64,000 nucleotides of DNA, from contig CAIXMB010000098.1 in assembly GCA_903920435.1 (NCBI GenBank), positions 58,880 through 122,879 on the forward strand, read 5' to 3'. Position 1 is the stretch's first letter; each line of letters begins with the position of its first letter. Below the pieces are notes generated by a model. It searched no databases. It saw nothing but the letters and a program-made list of their open reading frames with translations, and had not been told where the DNA came from. Made by a program: the position numbers and the translations under genes. This document shows, piece by piece, positions 50,176 to 58,357 of this stretch. Source of the stretch: an uncultured Actinomycetes bacterium (GTDB lineage: Bacteria; Actinomycetota; Actinomycetes; Actinomycetales; Microbacteriaceae).

Positions 50176-51743
50176 GCTCGGTAATCGTCATCGGCGGCGG
50201 TATCGCGGGTCTCGCGAGCGCCGCGCTGCTCGCGCGCGAAGGTCACACCGTCACCCTCCTCGAGGGCAGGCCCGACGTCGGCGGCCGGGCAGGCTCGTGG
50301 GAGCACGACGGCTTCCGCTTCGACACCGGGCCGTCGTGGTACCTCATGCCCGAGGTGTTCGACCACTTCTACAAGCTCCTCGGCACGAGTGCCGACGAGC
50401 AGCTGAAGCTCATCACCCTCGACCCCGGCTACCGCGTGTTCTTCGAGGGCATGGATGCACCTCTCGACATCTCGGCGGAGGTCGAAGACAACCTCGCGCT
50501 CTTCGAGGGCATCGAGAAGGGCGCCGGCGCGAAACTCCAGGCGTACCTCACGTCGGCGCGCGAGGTCTACGAACTCGCGAAGGCGCGGTTCCTGTACACG
50601 ACCTTCGCCGACTTCCGGCCGCTGCTGACGCGCGACGTGCTCGGCCAGGCCGGCCGGTTCCTCAAGCTGCTGCTGCAGCCGCTGTCGACGTTCGTGCAGC
50701 GCCGGTTCCGCGACAACCGCCTGCGTCAGGTGCTCGGCTACCCCGCGGTCTTCCTCGGCTCGTCGCCGTACCTCACGCCGAGCATGTACCACCTCATGAG
50801 CCACCTCGACCTCGCCGACGGGGTGCTGTACCCGATGGGCGGCTTCACCCGGGTGATCGAGTCGATCGCCGACCTCGCCCGGGCCGAGGGAGTCACCATC
50901 ATCACGCGCGCCGAGGTCACCCGCATCGTCGTCGAGCAGGGCGCCGCGACGGGCGTCACCTACCTCGACGCCGACCGGCACGTGCAATTCGTCGACGCCG
51001 ATATCGTCGTCTCCGCAGCCGACCTCCACCACACCGAGACGAAGCTGCTCATCGACGCCGAGCGCACCTACCCGCAGGCGTACTGGGACGTGAAGACCCC
51101 CGGCCCCAGCGCGCTGCTGCTCTACCTGGGTGTCGAGGGCGAGCTGCCCGAGCTCGAGCACCACAACCTGCTCTTCACGAAGGACTGGAAGAAGGGCTTC
51201 GACGCGATCTTCGGGCCGACCCCGAGCATCCCCGACCCCGCATCGATCTACGTCTGCAAGCCCAGCGGAGTCGACCCGGATGTCGCGCCCGACGGCTTCG
51301 AGAACCTCTTCGTGCTCGTGCCTATCCCCGCCGACACCACGATCGGCCGTGGGGACGTCGACGGCGATGGGGATACCCGCATCGAGGTGGCGGCAGACCG
51401 GGCCATCGCGCAGATCGCCGAGTGGACGGGCATCCCCGATCTCGCCGACCGCGTCACCGTGCGCCGCACCGTGGGCCCCGGCAACTTCGCCGACGAGCTC
51501 AACGCCTGGCGCGGCACCGCCCTCGGCCCCGCCCACACGTTGCGGCAGAGCGCCTTCTTCCGGGCGGGCAACGTGTCGAAGAAGGTGAAGGGGCTGTACT
51601 ACGCGGGAGGCTCCACGATCCCCGGTATCGGCCTGCCGATGTGCCTCATCAGCGCCGAGCTGCTCGTCAAGCGCCTGCGCGGCGACGTCTCGACGGGACC
51701 GCTGCCGGAGCCGCTGCGCCGTGCTGAGGCTCTCGAAGCATGA
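50172..51743 (+). CDS. crtI: phytoene desaturase
   Basis: This 523-residue FAD-dependent desaturase converts phytoene to lycopene through four dehydrogenations. The N-terminal dinucleotide motif is VIVIGGGIAGLASAALLARE, followed by RPDVGGRAGSWE. The C-terminus has YYAGGSTIPGIGLPMCLIS, the family signature. Starts with ATGA overlap and ends with ATGA overlap to the cyclase gene. Confidence 0.95.
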   Translation: MSSVIVIGGGIAGLASAALLAREGHTVTLLEGRPDVGGRAGSWEHDGFRFDTGPSWYLMPEVFDHFYKLLGTSADEQLKLITLDPGYRVFFEGMDAPLDISAEVEDNLALFEGIEKGAGAKLQAYLTSAREVYELAKARFLYTTFADFRPLLTRDVLGQAGRFLKLLLQPLSTFVQRRFRDNRLRQVLGYPAVFLGSSPYLTPSMYHLMSHLDLADGVLYPMGGFTRVIESIADLARAEGVTIITRAEVTRIVVEQGAATGVTYLDADRHVQFVDADIVVSAADLHHTETKLLIDAERTYPQAYWDVKTPGPSALLLYLGVEGELPELEHHNLLFTKDWKKGFDAIFGPTPSIPDPASIYVCKPSGVDPDVAPDGFENLFVLVPIPADTTIGRGDVDGDGDTRIEVAADRAIAQIAEWTGIPDLADRVTVRRTVGPGNFADELNAWRGTALGPAHTLRQSAFFRAGNVSKKVKGLYYAGGSTIPGIGLPMCLISAELLVKRLRGDVSTGPLPEPLRRAEALEA

Positions 51744-52075
51744 CCCTGCTCTACCTGGCCGCGCTCCTCATCGCGCTCACGGGCATGGTCGTTCTCGACG
51801 GCCGATTCCGCCTGTTCTTCTGGCGCGACGGTCGACGTGCCGCGATCGTGCTCGCGGCTGGCGTCGTGTTCTTCCTGGTGTGGGATCTCGCGGGCGTGGG
51901 CGGCGGCATCTTCTTCCGAGGCGAGACGGCGTTCATGACCGGGCTGCAGATCGCACCGGAGGTGCCGCTCGAGGAGGTCTTCTTCCTCACGCTGCTGTGC
52001 TACCTGACCATGAACGTGTACGGCTTCTGGTCCCGGCGCCGCTCGACCGCCGGCGAGCGAGGGAAGCGATCGTGA
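51740..52075 (+). CDS. crtYe: C50 carotenoid cyclase subunit, CrtYe type
   Basis: This 111-residue three-helix membrane protein (LLYLAALLIALTGMVVLDG, AAIVLAAGVVFFLVWD, FFLTLLCYLTMNVYGFW) has the motif PLEEVFF conserved in heterodimeric lycopene cyclases. It works with the following subunit. In this operon, ending in an elongase, the product is expected to be an epsilon- or gamma-cyclised C50 carotenoid such as decaprenoxanthin or sarcinaxanthin. The last residues are basic. Confidence 0.88.
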   Translation: MTLLYLAALLIALTGMVVLDGRFRLFFWRDGRRAAIVLAAGVVFFLVWDLAGVGGGIFFRGETAFMTGLQIAPEVPLEEVFFLTLLCYLTMNVYGFWSRRRSTAGERGKRS

Positions 52076-52380
52076 CGTACTGGACCCTCAACGCGATCTT
52101 CCTGGCCGTGGTCGCGGTTGCCGCCCTCGTCGCGCTGCGCCGTGTGCACTGGGCGGCGGTCGGCATCACGCTCGCGATCCTGCTCGTCATGACGGCGGTC
52201 TTCGACAACATCATGATCTCGGTGGGCCTCGTCGCCTACAACGAGTCGCTCATCAGCGGCGCGTTCATCGGTGTCGCCCCACTCGAGGACTTCGCGTACA
52301 CGATCGCCGCCGTGGTGGGGCTGCCGTCGCTGTGGGTGCTCCTCGGCCCCTCGAGAGCCTCAGGGGGCGACGGTGCTTAG
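52072..52380 (+). CDS. crtYf: C50 carotenoid cyclase subunit, CrtYf type
   Basis: This 102-residue partner subunit has three hydrophobic segments and the motif PLEDFAY, matching PLEEVFF in the first subunit. It starts at GTG 52072 overlapping the CrtYe stop (GTGA). Ring type (beta, epsilon or gamma) cannot be read from the sequence. The gene is followed directly by the elongase with an eight-base overlap. Confidence 0.88.
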   Translation: MTYWTLNAIFLAVVAVAALVALRRVHWAAVGITLAILLVMTAVFDNIMISVGLVAYNESLISGAFIGVAPLEDFAYTIAAVVGLPSLWVLLGPSRASGGDGA

Positions 52381-53233
52381 GGCGCTCTTCGTCTCCTCCC
52401 GGCCGCTGAGCTGGGTGAACACGGCCTTCCCGTTCGCGGCCGCGTACCTGCTGGCGACCCGCGAGCTCGACCTGACGCTGGTCGTGGGCGCCGTGTACTT
52501 CCTGATTCCGTACAACCTCGCGATGTACGGCATCAACGACGTCTTCGACTACGAGTCCGACCTCCGCAACCCGCGCAAGGGCGGTGTCGAGGGGGCCCTC
52601 CTCGATCGCCGGATGCACCGCCCCACGATCATCGCCGCCATCGTGACGAACGTGCCGTTCCTCGTGTACCTCGTGCTCGTGGGCAGCCCGCTCTCGTGGC
52701 TGGTCCTCGCCGTGAGCGTGTTCGCCGTCGTGGCGTACTCGGCCAAGGGGCTGCGGTTCAAGGAGCGCCCGTTCCTCGACTCCCTCACCTCGAGCACCCA
52801 CTTCGTGTCGCCGGCGGTCTACGGCCTCGTGCTCGCGGGGGCGGTGTTCACGCCGCAGCTGTGGGCGGTACTCGCCGCCTTCTTCCTGTGGGGCACCGCG
52901 TCGCACGCGTTCGGCGCTGTGCAGGACGTGATCGCCGACCGGGAGGCGGGCATCTCCTCGATCGCGACCGTCATCGGGGCCCGCGCGACGGTTCGCTTGG
53001 CGGTCATCGCCTACCTTGCCGGGGGAGTGCTCCTGCTGTTCAGCAGCTGGCCGGGCCCGCTCGCGGCGGTGCTCGTGATTCCCTACGCGGCCGTGTGCGC
53101 GCCGTTCTGGAACGTGAACGACGCAGACTCCGAGGCCGCCAACCGCGGCTGGCGCCGGTTCCTGCTGCTGAACTTCATCACCGGCTTCCTCGTGACGATG
53201 CTGATGATCGGGTTCGCGTACCTGACGCGCTGA
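52373..53233 (+). CDS. crtEb: lycopene elongase (UbiA prenyltransferase)
   Basis: This 286-residue membrane prenyltransferase adds C5 units to lycopene to give C50 flavuxanthin. The Asp-rich motif is NDVFDYESD, with the second motif at DVIADREAG. About eight hydrophobic helices. GTG 52373 follows GGGGGCGAC and overlaps crtYf by eight bases. The 3' end overlaps the convergent alpha/beta hydrolase gene by 56 bases, an unusually long coding overlap. Confidence 0.9.
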   Translation: MLRALFVSSRPLSWVNTAFPFAAAYLLATRELDLTLVVGAVYFLIPYNLAMYGINDVFDYESDLRNPRKGGVEGALLDRRMHRPTIIAAIVTNVPFLVYLVLVGSPLSWLVLAVSVFAVVAYSAKGLRFKERPFLDSLTSSTHFVSPAVYGLVLAGAVFTPQLWAVLAAFFLWGTASHAFGAVQDVIADREAGISSIATVIGARATVRLAVIAYLAGGVLLLFSSWPGPLAAVLVIPYAAVCAPFWNVNDADSEAANRGWRRFLLLNFITGFLVTMLMIGFAYLTR

Positions 53234-54026
53234 CGAATTCGGCGATCTCCGCCACCACCCCCGGGTCGCCGAGAACGCGGTTGTGGCCGAGTCCGGTGGT
53301 CGTGATACGAGCGACCGGGCCGGGGTGGGCGAGATCGATGAGGTCGGCCTCCGCGGGCGGCACTACGCGGTCATCCGTGTCGTGCACGAGGAGCACGGGC
53401 ACGCGCACGTCGACGCGCGTCACGAAGCGGCGCCACGGGTCGTCGACCACCGTGAACGTGCGGCGCTCGACCTTGCCGCGCAGCAGCTCGGTGACGCGGC
53501 GGGGTAGACGAAGCCCCCGAGCGAACTGCTGCAGGATCGACTCCGAGTCGTGCATGCCCGAGATGCCCACGATCGCGCGCGTACTCACCCCCTCGGAGAC
53601 GGCGACGAAGGTCGACAGCACCCCGAACGAGTGCGCGACGACGGCGTCGAACTCGCCGTGCTGCTCGTACAGCTCGTGGATGGCGGCGGCGTAGTCGAGC
53701 ACGCTCGTGCGTCGACCGGGGGAGTCGCCGTTGCCCGGGGCATCGAAAGCGACGACGGTTCGGTCGGCGCCCTGCAGCGCCCGCACCAGCGCGGAGAAGC
53801 GCGAGGCGCGGCTGCGCCAGCCGTGCACGAGCAGGATGACCCGGCGCCCGCTGCCCCAGGTGTAGGTGACGACGCGCTTGCCGTTCACCTCGAGCTCGCC
53901 GACGACCGCCTCGGCGTGCACCGCGGCGTCGCGGGCGTGGACGGCTTCGGGCGTGCCGAGGCTCCACCACAGCCGGTAGGCGATCTCGGCCGCGACGGGG
54001 GCGGGCAGCACTCGGAAGATCCTCAT
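53178..54026 (-). CDS. alpha/beta hydrolase
   Basis: This 282-residue alpha/beta-fold hydrolase has LLVHGWRSRASRF (oxyanion), the nucleophile elbow VVAHSFGVLST, the acid near VHDTDDRVVP and the histidine TTGLGHNRVLG. The N-terminal 40 residues hold an amphipathic helix (LPAPVAAEIAYRLWW). The last 18 or so residues, rich in Ser, Arg and Thr, come from the region overlapping crtEb and are probably disordered. The promoter and operator are shared with the divergent tetR gene, so it may be the regulated target. Confidence 0.85.
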   Translation of the reverse strand: MRIFRVLPAPVAAEIAYRLWWSLGTPEAVHARDAAVHAEAVVGELEVNGKRVVTYTWGSGRRVILLVHGWRSRASRFSALVRALQGADRTVVAFDAPGNGDSPGRRTSVLDYAAAIHELYEQHGEFDAVVAHSFGVLSTFVAVSEGVSTRAIVGISGMHDSESILQQFARGLRLPRRVTELLRGKVERRTFTVVDDPWRRFVTRVDVRVPVLLVHDTDDRVVPPAEADLIDLAHPGPVARITTTGLGHNRVLGDPGVVAEIAEFVSASGTRTRSSASSRGSR

Positions 54027-54037
54027 CGCGGCTCCAG

Positions 54038-54063
54038 ACTATAAGTACGATCGTTCGTATAGT
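54038..54063. promoter_or_regulatory. TetR-type operator with divergent -10 boxes
   Basis: ACTATAAGTACGA (54038-54050) and TCGTTCGTATAGT (54051-54063) form a 26-base palindrome with 11 of 13 pairs matching. TATAGT occurs once on each strand at its ends (54058-54063 plus, 54043-54038 minus), giving -10 boxes for tetR and the hydrolase. Repressor binding would silence both. Confidence 0.8.
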
Positions 54064-54080
54064 AAGGTCGAGAGAGCACA

Positions 54081-54686
54081 ATGGCAACCATGACCACGAT
54101 CGACGGCCGTAGGGCGCGGGGCGACACCTCGCGCCGCGCGGTCATGCGCGCCGCCGTCGACCTGGCCTCGATGACCGGGCTCGAGGGCCTCTCCCTCGGC
54201 TCACTCGCGACCGAGACCTCGATGAGCAAGGGCGGTGTCGTCGCTCTCTTCGGCACCAAGGAGCAGCTGCAGCTCGCGACGGTGGCTGCCGCGCGCGAGA
54301 TCTTCGTCGCCAAGGTCATCACGCCGGCGCTGGAACTGCCGGGCGGCATCGTGCGTCTGCGCGCACTCATCGACAACTGGCTCGACTACAGCGAGTCGCG
54401 CGTGTTCAGCGGCGGGTGCTTCTTCGCCGCGGCCACCGCGGAACTCCGCTCGCAACCCGGCCCACTGCGCGATGCGGTGGCCTCGCTCATGACGCAGTGG
54501 CACGCCTTCCTGGCGGGCGCCATCGAGCGCGCGGTGGCGAAGGGCGAACTGCCCGAGAGCACGGATGCCACGCAACTCACCTTCGAGATCACGTCGCTGC
54601 TCGACGGCGCGAACGACCGGTCGCTGCTCTTCGACAGCCCGGAACCGTACTCGTACGCGCGCACCGCGATCGCGCGACTGCTCTAA
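54081..54686 (+). CDS. TetR-family regulator
   Basis: This 201-residue repressor has the N-terminal HTH LSLGSLATETSMSKGGVVALFG (around residues 40-65) and a ligand-binding helical domain with GGCFFAAATAELRSQPGPLRDA. The C-terminal region resembles the TetR-C-33-like group. It is expected to repress itself and the adjacent hydrolase through the palindrome at 54038. It ends with a CTAA overlap against the convergent regulator-like gene. Confidence 0.9.
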   Translation: MATMTTIDGRRARGDTSRRAVMRAAVDLASMTGLEGLSLGSLATETSMSKGGVVALFGTKEQLQLATVAAAREIFVAKVITPALELPGGIVRLRALIDNWLDYSESRVFSGGCFFAAATAELRSQPGPLRDAVASLMTQWHAFLAGAIERAVAKGELPESTDATQLTFEITSLLDGANDRSLLFDSPEPYSYARTAIARLL

Positions 54687-55102
54687 TCGCGCCAGCCGAG
54701 GTTGCGGGCCATGCGCTCGAGCACGGCCAGGGTGTCGTCGTACTGCTCCTGGGTCAGTCCGTCGGTGATGAGCGTGCGCTGCGCCGCGACCACGCCCGAC
54801 AGCCGTTCGAGCGCGGTTCGGCCACGCTCGAGGAGCTCGTAGCGTGATGCGGCGAGTTGCACCCATCCGGAGTCGACGAGCTCGGCGAGATGCTCCGCCG
54901 AAGTCTCGTCCTGCTCCTCAGACAGGAACGGCGCCACCGCGGCATCCAGCTGCTCCTCCGTCGCGGGCTCCTGCTGGAGCACGTTCAAGAGTTGCCACTG
55001 GCGCCGGGTGACGCCGTGCTCGTCGAGTGTCGAGGCGAACTGCTCGTCGATCATGCGATCGACGAGCTTGAGCCAGAATCCAATCGGGCGAGGGGTGGGC
55101 AT
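54683..55102 (-). CDS. MarR-like winged-helix protein
   Basis: This 139-residue protein begins MPTPRPIGFWLKLVDRMIDE and then has a winged-helix region (HGVTRRQWQLLNVLQQEPATEEQLDAAVAPFLS, about 29-62; SGWVQLAASRYELLERGRTALE). It ends with YDDTLAVLERMARNLGWRD. Its N-terminal and C-terminal helices are closely mirrored in the next gene upstream. It likely binds DNA as a dimer, but the target is unknown. Confidence 0.75.
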   Translation of the reverse strand: MPTPRPIGFWLKLVDRMIDEQFASTLDEHGVTRRQWQLLNVLQQEPATEEQLDAAVAPFLSEEQDETSAEHLAELVDSGWVQLAASRYELLERGRTALERLSGVVAAQRTLITDGLTQEQYDDTLAVLERMARNLGWRD

Positions 55103-55108
55103 GGCCCG

Positions 55109-55450
55109 TTAGCTCTCGCGCGTCTCGGTCTGGGGCTCGTCGCCGAACGGATGCCGCGGGCCGAAGCCGCGCACGCTGCCGGGGTGGCCGTGGCGGTGTC
55201 CGTGGCCGCCGTTGAAGCGGCGTCCCGGTCCGAATGAGCGCTCGGAGCGCTGGGACTCGTCCCACCCGAGGTTGCGGGCCATCTTCTCGAGGGTCGCCAT
55301 CGTGGTGGCGTAGTCCTCGTCGCTGATGCCCTCACGGGCGGTGTCGCCGAGCGTCGTGCGGTACTCGCGCGTCAGCTCGTGCTTGCGGTGCTCGATGGCT
55401 CGCAGCCAGAAAGCGGGGCGGGGTGTCTTGGTGTCGTTGGGGGTAGTCAT
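55109..55450 (-). CDS. domain-deleted paralogue with His/Gly-rich tail
   Basis: This 113-residue protein starts MTTPNDTKTPRPAFWLRAIEH and has YATTMATLEKMARNLGWDES, matching the first and last helices of the neighbouring MarR-like protein but without the winged-helix core. The tail (from about 72) is Gly/His/Arg-rich (GGHGHRHGHPG), possibly metal-binding. It could form mixed dimers and act as an anti-regulator. It lies upstream of the MarR-like gene on the same strand and is divergent from a MarR gene. Confidence 0.7.
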   Translation of the reverse strand: MTTPNDTKTPRPAFWLRAIEHRKHELTREYRTTLGDTAREGISDEDYATTMATLEKMARNLGWDESQRSERSFGPGRRFNGGHGHRHGHPGSVRGFGPRHPFGDEPQTETRES

Positions 55451-55473
55451 TGTGGTGATTCCTTCGATCGTTG

Positions 55474-55512
55474 ATGTATGTCATATGACAACAGTTGTAA
55501 GATTACATACAT
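55474..55512. promoter_or_regulatory. dyad operator between divergent MarR-locus genes
   Basis: ATGTATGT (55474-55481) and ACATACAT (55505-55512) are perfect inverted arms. Inside are two further dyads, GTCATATGAC (55480-55489) and ACAACAGTTGT (55488-55498). TAAGAT (55498-55503) is a -10 box seven bases before the marR ATG. The right arm includes that start codon, so binding would repress marR and probably the divergent genes. Confidence 0.75.
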
Positions 55513-56041
55513 GGATCCGCAAAGTCAAGAGCCCCTCGAGGCGATCGAGCAGGCAGTCATCGCCCTGAGGCACTCCCGCCCGCGCGGGCCGGGGCGCGGC
55601 GGGCATGACGGGCCGCCCTGGATGCGCGGCGGGCCGCCCCACGGCGCCGGGGAGCGCGGCATCCGTGGACCGCACGATCGCACGCTCGGCGGGGCCGCGC
55701 GCTTCCGCATGCTCGCCGCCCTCCGCGATCGCGACGGGCTGAGCGTCTCCGAGATCGCCGAGCTGATCGGGGTCGACCAGCCGCGGGCGAGCAGGCTCGT
55801 CAACGAGTCCGCCGAGCGCGGCCTCGTCACCCGGCGCGCTGACGAGAGGGATGCCCGGCGCAGCGTCGTCGAACTCACCGAGCTCGGCCGCAGCCTGCTC
55901 TCGAGAACCACCGAGTCACGCCGCACCGCGGTAGCCGATGCCGTCGCCGGGTTCACGGCGGAGGAGACCGCGACGTTCGCGAACCTCCTCGCGCGCTTCG
56001 TCGAGGCCTGGACGCAGCGCGACGGCAGTCACGGGCACTAG
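55511..56041 (+). CDS. MarR-family regulator with Gly/Pro-rich insert
   Basis: This 176-residue regulator has a winged-helix core (FRMLAALRDRDGLSVSEIAEL, QPRASRLVNESAERGLVTRR, DERDARRSVVELTELGRSLL, about 65-130) preceded by a low-complexity insert (about 25-58) of Gly, Pro, Arg and His. ATG 55511 was chosen because TAAGAT lies seven bases upstream and the start is within the dyad. It is probably autoregulated and controls the divergent MarR-like genes. No transporter lies beside it. Confidence 0.85.
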   Translation: MDPQSQEPLEAIEQAVIALRHSRPRGPGRGGHDGPPWMRGGPPHGAGERGIRGPHDRTLGGAARFRMLAALRDRDGLSVSEIAELIGVDQPRASRLVNESAERGLVTRRADERDARRSVVELTELGRSLLSRTTESRRTAVADAVAGFTAEETATFANLLARFVEAWTQRDGSHGH

Positions 56042-56051
56042 CCCCGGAGGT

Positions 56052-56073
56052 GGGCAGGGCGCTCTGTCTGCCC
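56052..56073 (+). terminator. possible terminator after marR
   Basis: GGGCAG (56052-56057) pairs with CTGCCC (56068-56073) around a 10-base loop, with CCGG outside to extend it. No T tract, so low confidence. Confidence 0.35.
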
Positions 56074-56186
56074 CCCGGTCTAGTCGGACCCGCAGTGGGA
56101 CATGTGCGATATATCGGCGTTCACCACAATTAGAGAATCCGATTCACCGATAGGTGAAGCATTGCTGTCCCGGGGGGAACAGTCTC

Positions 56187-58346
56187 ATGACCCACAAGAT
56201 CCGCGTGCGCTCTCGCGCCGCCCGCATCACCGTCGCTGCCCTTGTCATCGCCGGCATCTCATTCGCCGTCGCTCCGACGGTGCGCGATCAGGCCACTGCC
56301 GCCGGCTCCAACCTCGTCTGCGACCAGAACTCGCTGTACGGAATCACGTCCGGCGGCGACGTGATTCACATCGACGCGACGACCGGCGCTGCCAGCGCGA
56401 TCGACAGCCTGGCGCCCGCAACCAACGCCCTCGGCATCACCCTGGACGGCACCGAGGCGGTCGCCTTCCAGAGCGGCGGGAACAACCTCGTGCGGTATGA
56501 CCCGTTGGGCGGCGTCGCCACGACCATCGCGTCGCCCGACCCCGACGGCAACCAGACGACCATCCGTGGAGCGGTGAACCCCGTCACGAACATCTACTAC
56601 TACGCCGGCAACGGCGCGAACGCCCGCCTCGCGGCCTACGACCTCACCAGCGGCACGGCGATCGGCCAGATCGGCACCATCACCGGTCTCGGGGGCAACA
56701 ACGGCGACATGGCCTTCGGCTCCGACGGCACCCTCTACGTCGTCGACGGCGACAAGGTCTACCAGGTGGGCATGGTGCCGTCGACGGCGGGCACCACGAA
56801 CCTCCCGGCGAGCGAGATCCTGACGCTCCCGGGTGGCACGAACAGCCCGGGTATCGCCTACTCGTCCGACGGCTACCTCTTCCTCGCGGCGAGCAGCTCG
56901 TCGTCGACCATCTACAAGATCAACCCGAGCTCGGGCGCCAACGTCGGCTCGATCACGATCTCGACAGCCCAGACGGTCGTCGACCTCGCGACCTGCAACT
57001 ACGCCAACTCCCTGCGCGGCGAGGTGGACGTGCGCAGCCGCGGCGCGGCCACCGACCAGTTCGTGGTGGTCAACTCGGGCAATGGCATCTCGACGGGCAA
57101 CTCCACCGTCACGAGCGGGAACGCGACCGGCCTGCAGCCGGGCGTGGCCGGACCGAACCTCACGCTGGGCGGCGCCAACTACAGCGTCACGCTCACCGGA
57201 TCGGGCACGACCAACCTCGCCCTGTACTCCGTGGGCTGGACCTGCGTGAACCGCACCACGTCGTTGCAGGTCGCCAGCGGCACGGGCTCCGTGGCGAGCT
57301 TCACGAACCCCATGACCAGTACGGCCGCGGGAACCGATGTCGTGTGCACCTTCATCACGGCGGTCCTGCCCAAGGCGAACAACGACGCCTACTCGACGAC
57401 GATCGGCACGACCCTGACCGTTCCGGCTACGGGGCTGCTCGTCAATGACACGGGTGCGAGCATCACGGTGACCGCGAACACGGCGACGGCCCACGGCACG
57501 GTGACCGTGGCGGCCGATGGCTCGTTCAGCTACGTCCCCACGGCCGGCTACACGGGAACGGACACCTTCGACTACACCATCGCTGACGTGAACGGCACGA
57601 CGTCGAGCGCCACGGCGACGATCCAGGTGAACCCGGTCGCGGCGCCGGACAGTTACGCGACGCCCGCCGACACGCCTCTCACCATCTCCGACCTCACCGC
57701 CAACGACAACCCCACGACGATGACCGTGCAGTCGATCACGGCGGCGTCCCACGGCACCGCGGTGCTCAATGGCGACGGTACGGTCACATACACGCCGAAC
57801 GCCGGATACACGGGGTCCGACAGCTTCAGCTACACGGCGGCCACGGCCGGCGGTCGCACGGCGACGGCCACGGTGACGCTCAGCGTCTCAGCCGCGGCCG
57901 TCGATGACCAGGCCACGGGGAGCCCGGACACGGCGACAGTGGTCCGCCCGCTCACCAACGACAAGCCCACGGCCGGATTCACGTTCGACGTGACCAGCCT
58001 GCGGATCCAGGATCCGGGCACGCTCGCGTGGACGAATCAGGTGGTGATCGCCGGCGTCGGCACGTGGCAGATCGTGGGCAACGAGCTGACCTTCACGCCG
58101 GTGCACGGCTACTCGGGAACCGCATCCGTCAACTACCGCGTGGTGGACACGGCGGGCAACACTGTCGCGGCCAAGGCCACTGTGGTCTACCTGCCGACGA
58201 TCGCGCTCGCGTACACCAACGTCGAGCCGCCGAGCCTCGGGGCGTGGGGCATCGGCGTGGAGGCGACCCTCCTCGGGCTCGCGCTCATGCTGTTCGCCGG
58301 ACTCCGTCGCCGCCGCCTCGCGACCGCGAAGCACCGGGCCGGGTAG
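56187..58346 (+). CDS. secreted repeat protein: propeller-like and Ig-like domains, C-terminal anchor
   Basis: This 719-residue exported protein has a signal sequence (ITVAALVIAGISFAVAP, cleavage near ATAAGS). Residues 45-290 have repeated GG.-rich strands (NPVTNIYYYAGNGANARLAAY, GSDGTLYVVDGDKVYQVG) like a beta-propeller. A linker (to about 400) precedes three tandem cadherin/Ig-like modules marked by GYTGTDTFDYTIAD, GYTGSDSFSYTAA and GYSGTASVNYRVVD, each about 80-95 residues. One C-terminal helix (GVEATLLGLALMLFAGLRRRR) anchors it. There is no LPxTG. Adhesion or surface structure is inferred. Confidence 0.8.
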   Translation: MTHKIRVRSRAARITVAALVIAGISFAVAPTVRDQATAAGSNLVCDQNSLYGITSGGDVIHIDATTGAASAIDSLAPATNALGITLDGTEAVAFQSGGNNLVRYDPLGGVATTIASPDPDGNQTTIRGAVNPVTNIYYYAGNGANARLAAYDLTSGTAIGQIGTITGLGGNNGDMAFGSDGTLYVVDGDKVYQVGMVPSTAGTTNLPASEILTLPGGTNSPGIAYSSDGYLFLAASSSSSTIYKINPSSGANVGSITISTAQTVVDLATCNYANSLRGEVDVRSRGAATDQFVVVNSGNGISTGNSTVTSGNATGLQPGVAGPNLTLGGANYSVTLTGSGTTNLALYSVGWTCVNRTTSLQVASGTGSVASFTNPMTSTAAGTDVVCTFITAVLPKANNDAYSTTIGTTLTVPATGLLVNDTGASITVTANTATAHGTVTVAADGSFSYVPTAGYTGTDTFDYTIADVNGTTSSATATIQVNPVAAPDSYATPADTPLTISDLTANDNPTTMTVQSITAASHGTAVLNGDGTVTYTPNAGYTGSDSFSYTAATAGGRTATATVTLSVSAAAVDDQATGSPDTATVVRPLTNDKPTAGFTFDVTSLRIQDPGTLAWTNQVVIAGVGTWQIVGNELTFTPVHGYSGTASVNYRVVDTAGNTVAAKATVVYLPTIALAYTNVEPPSLGAWGIGVEATLLGLALMLFAGLRRRRLATAKHRAG

Positions 58347-58357
58347 CTCCGGCTCCG

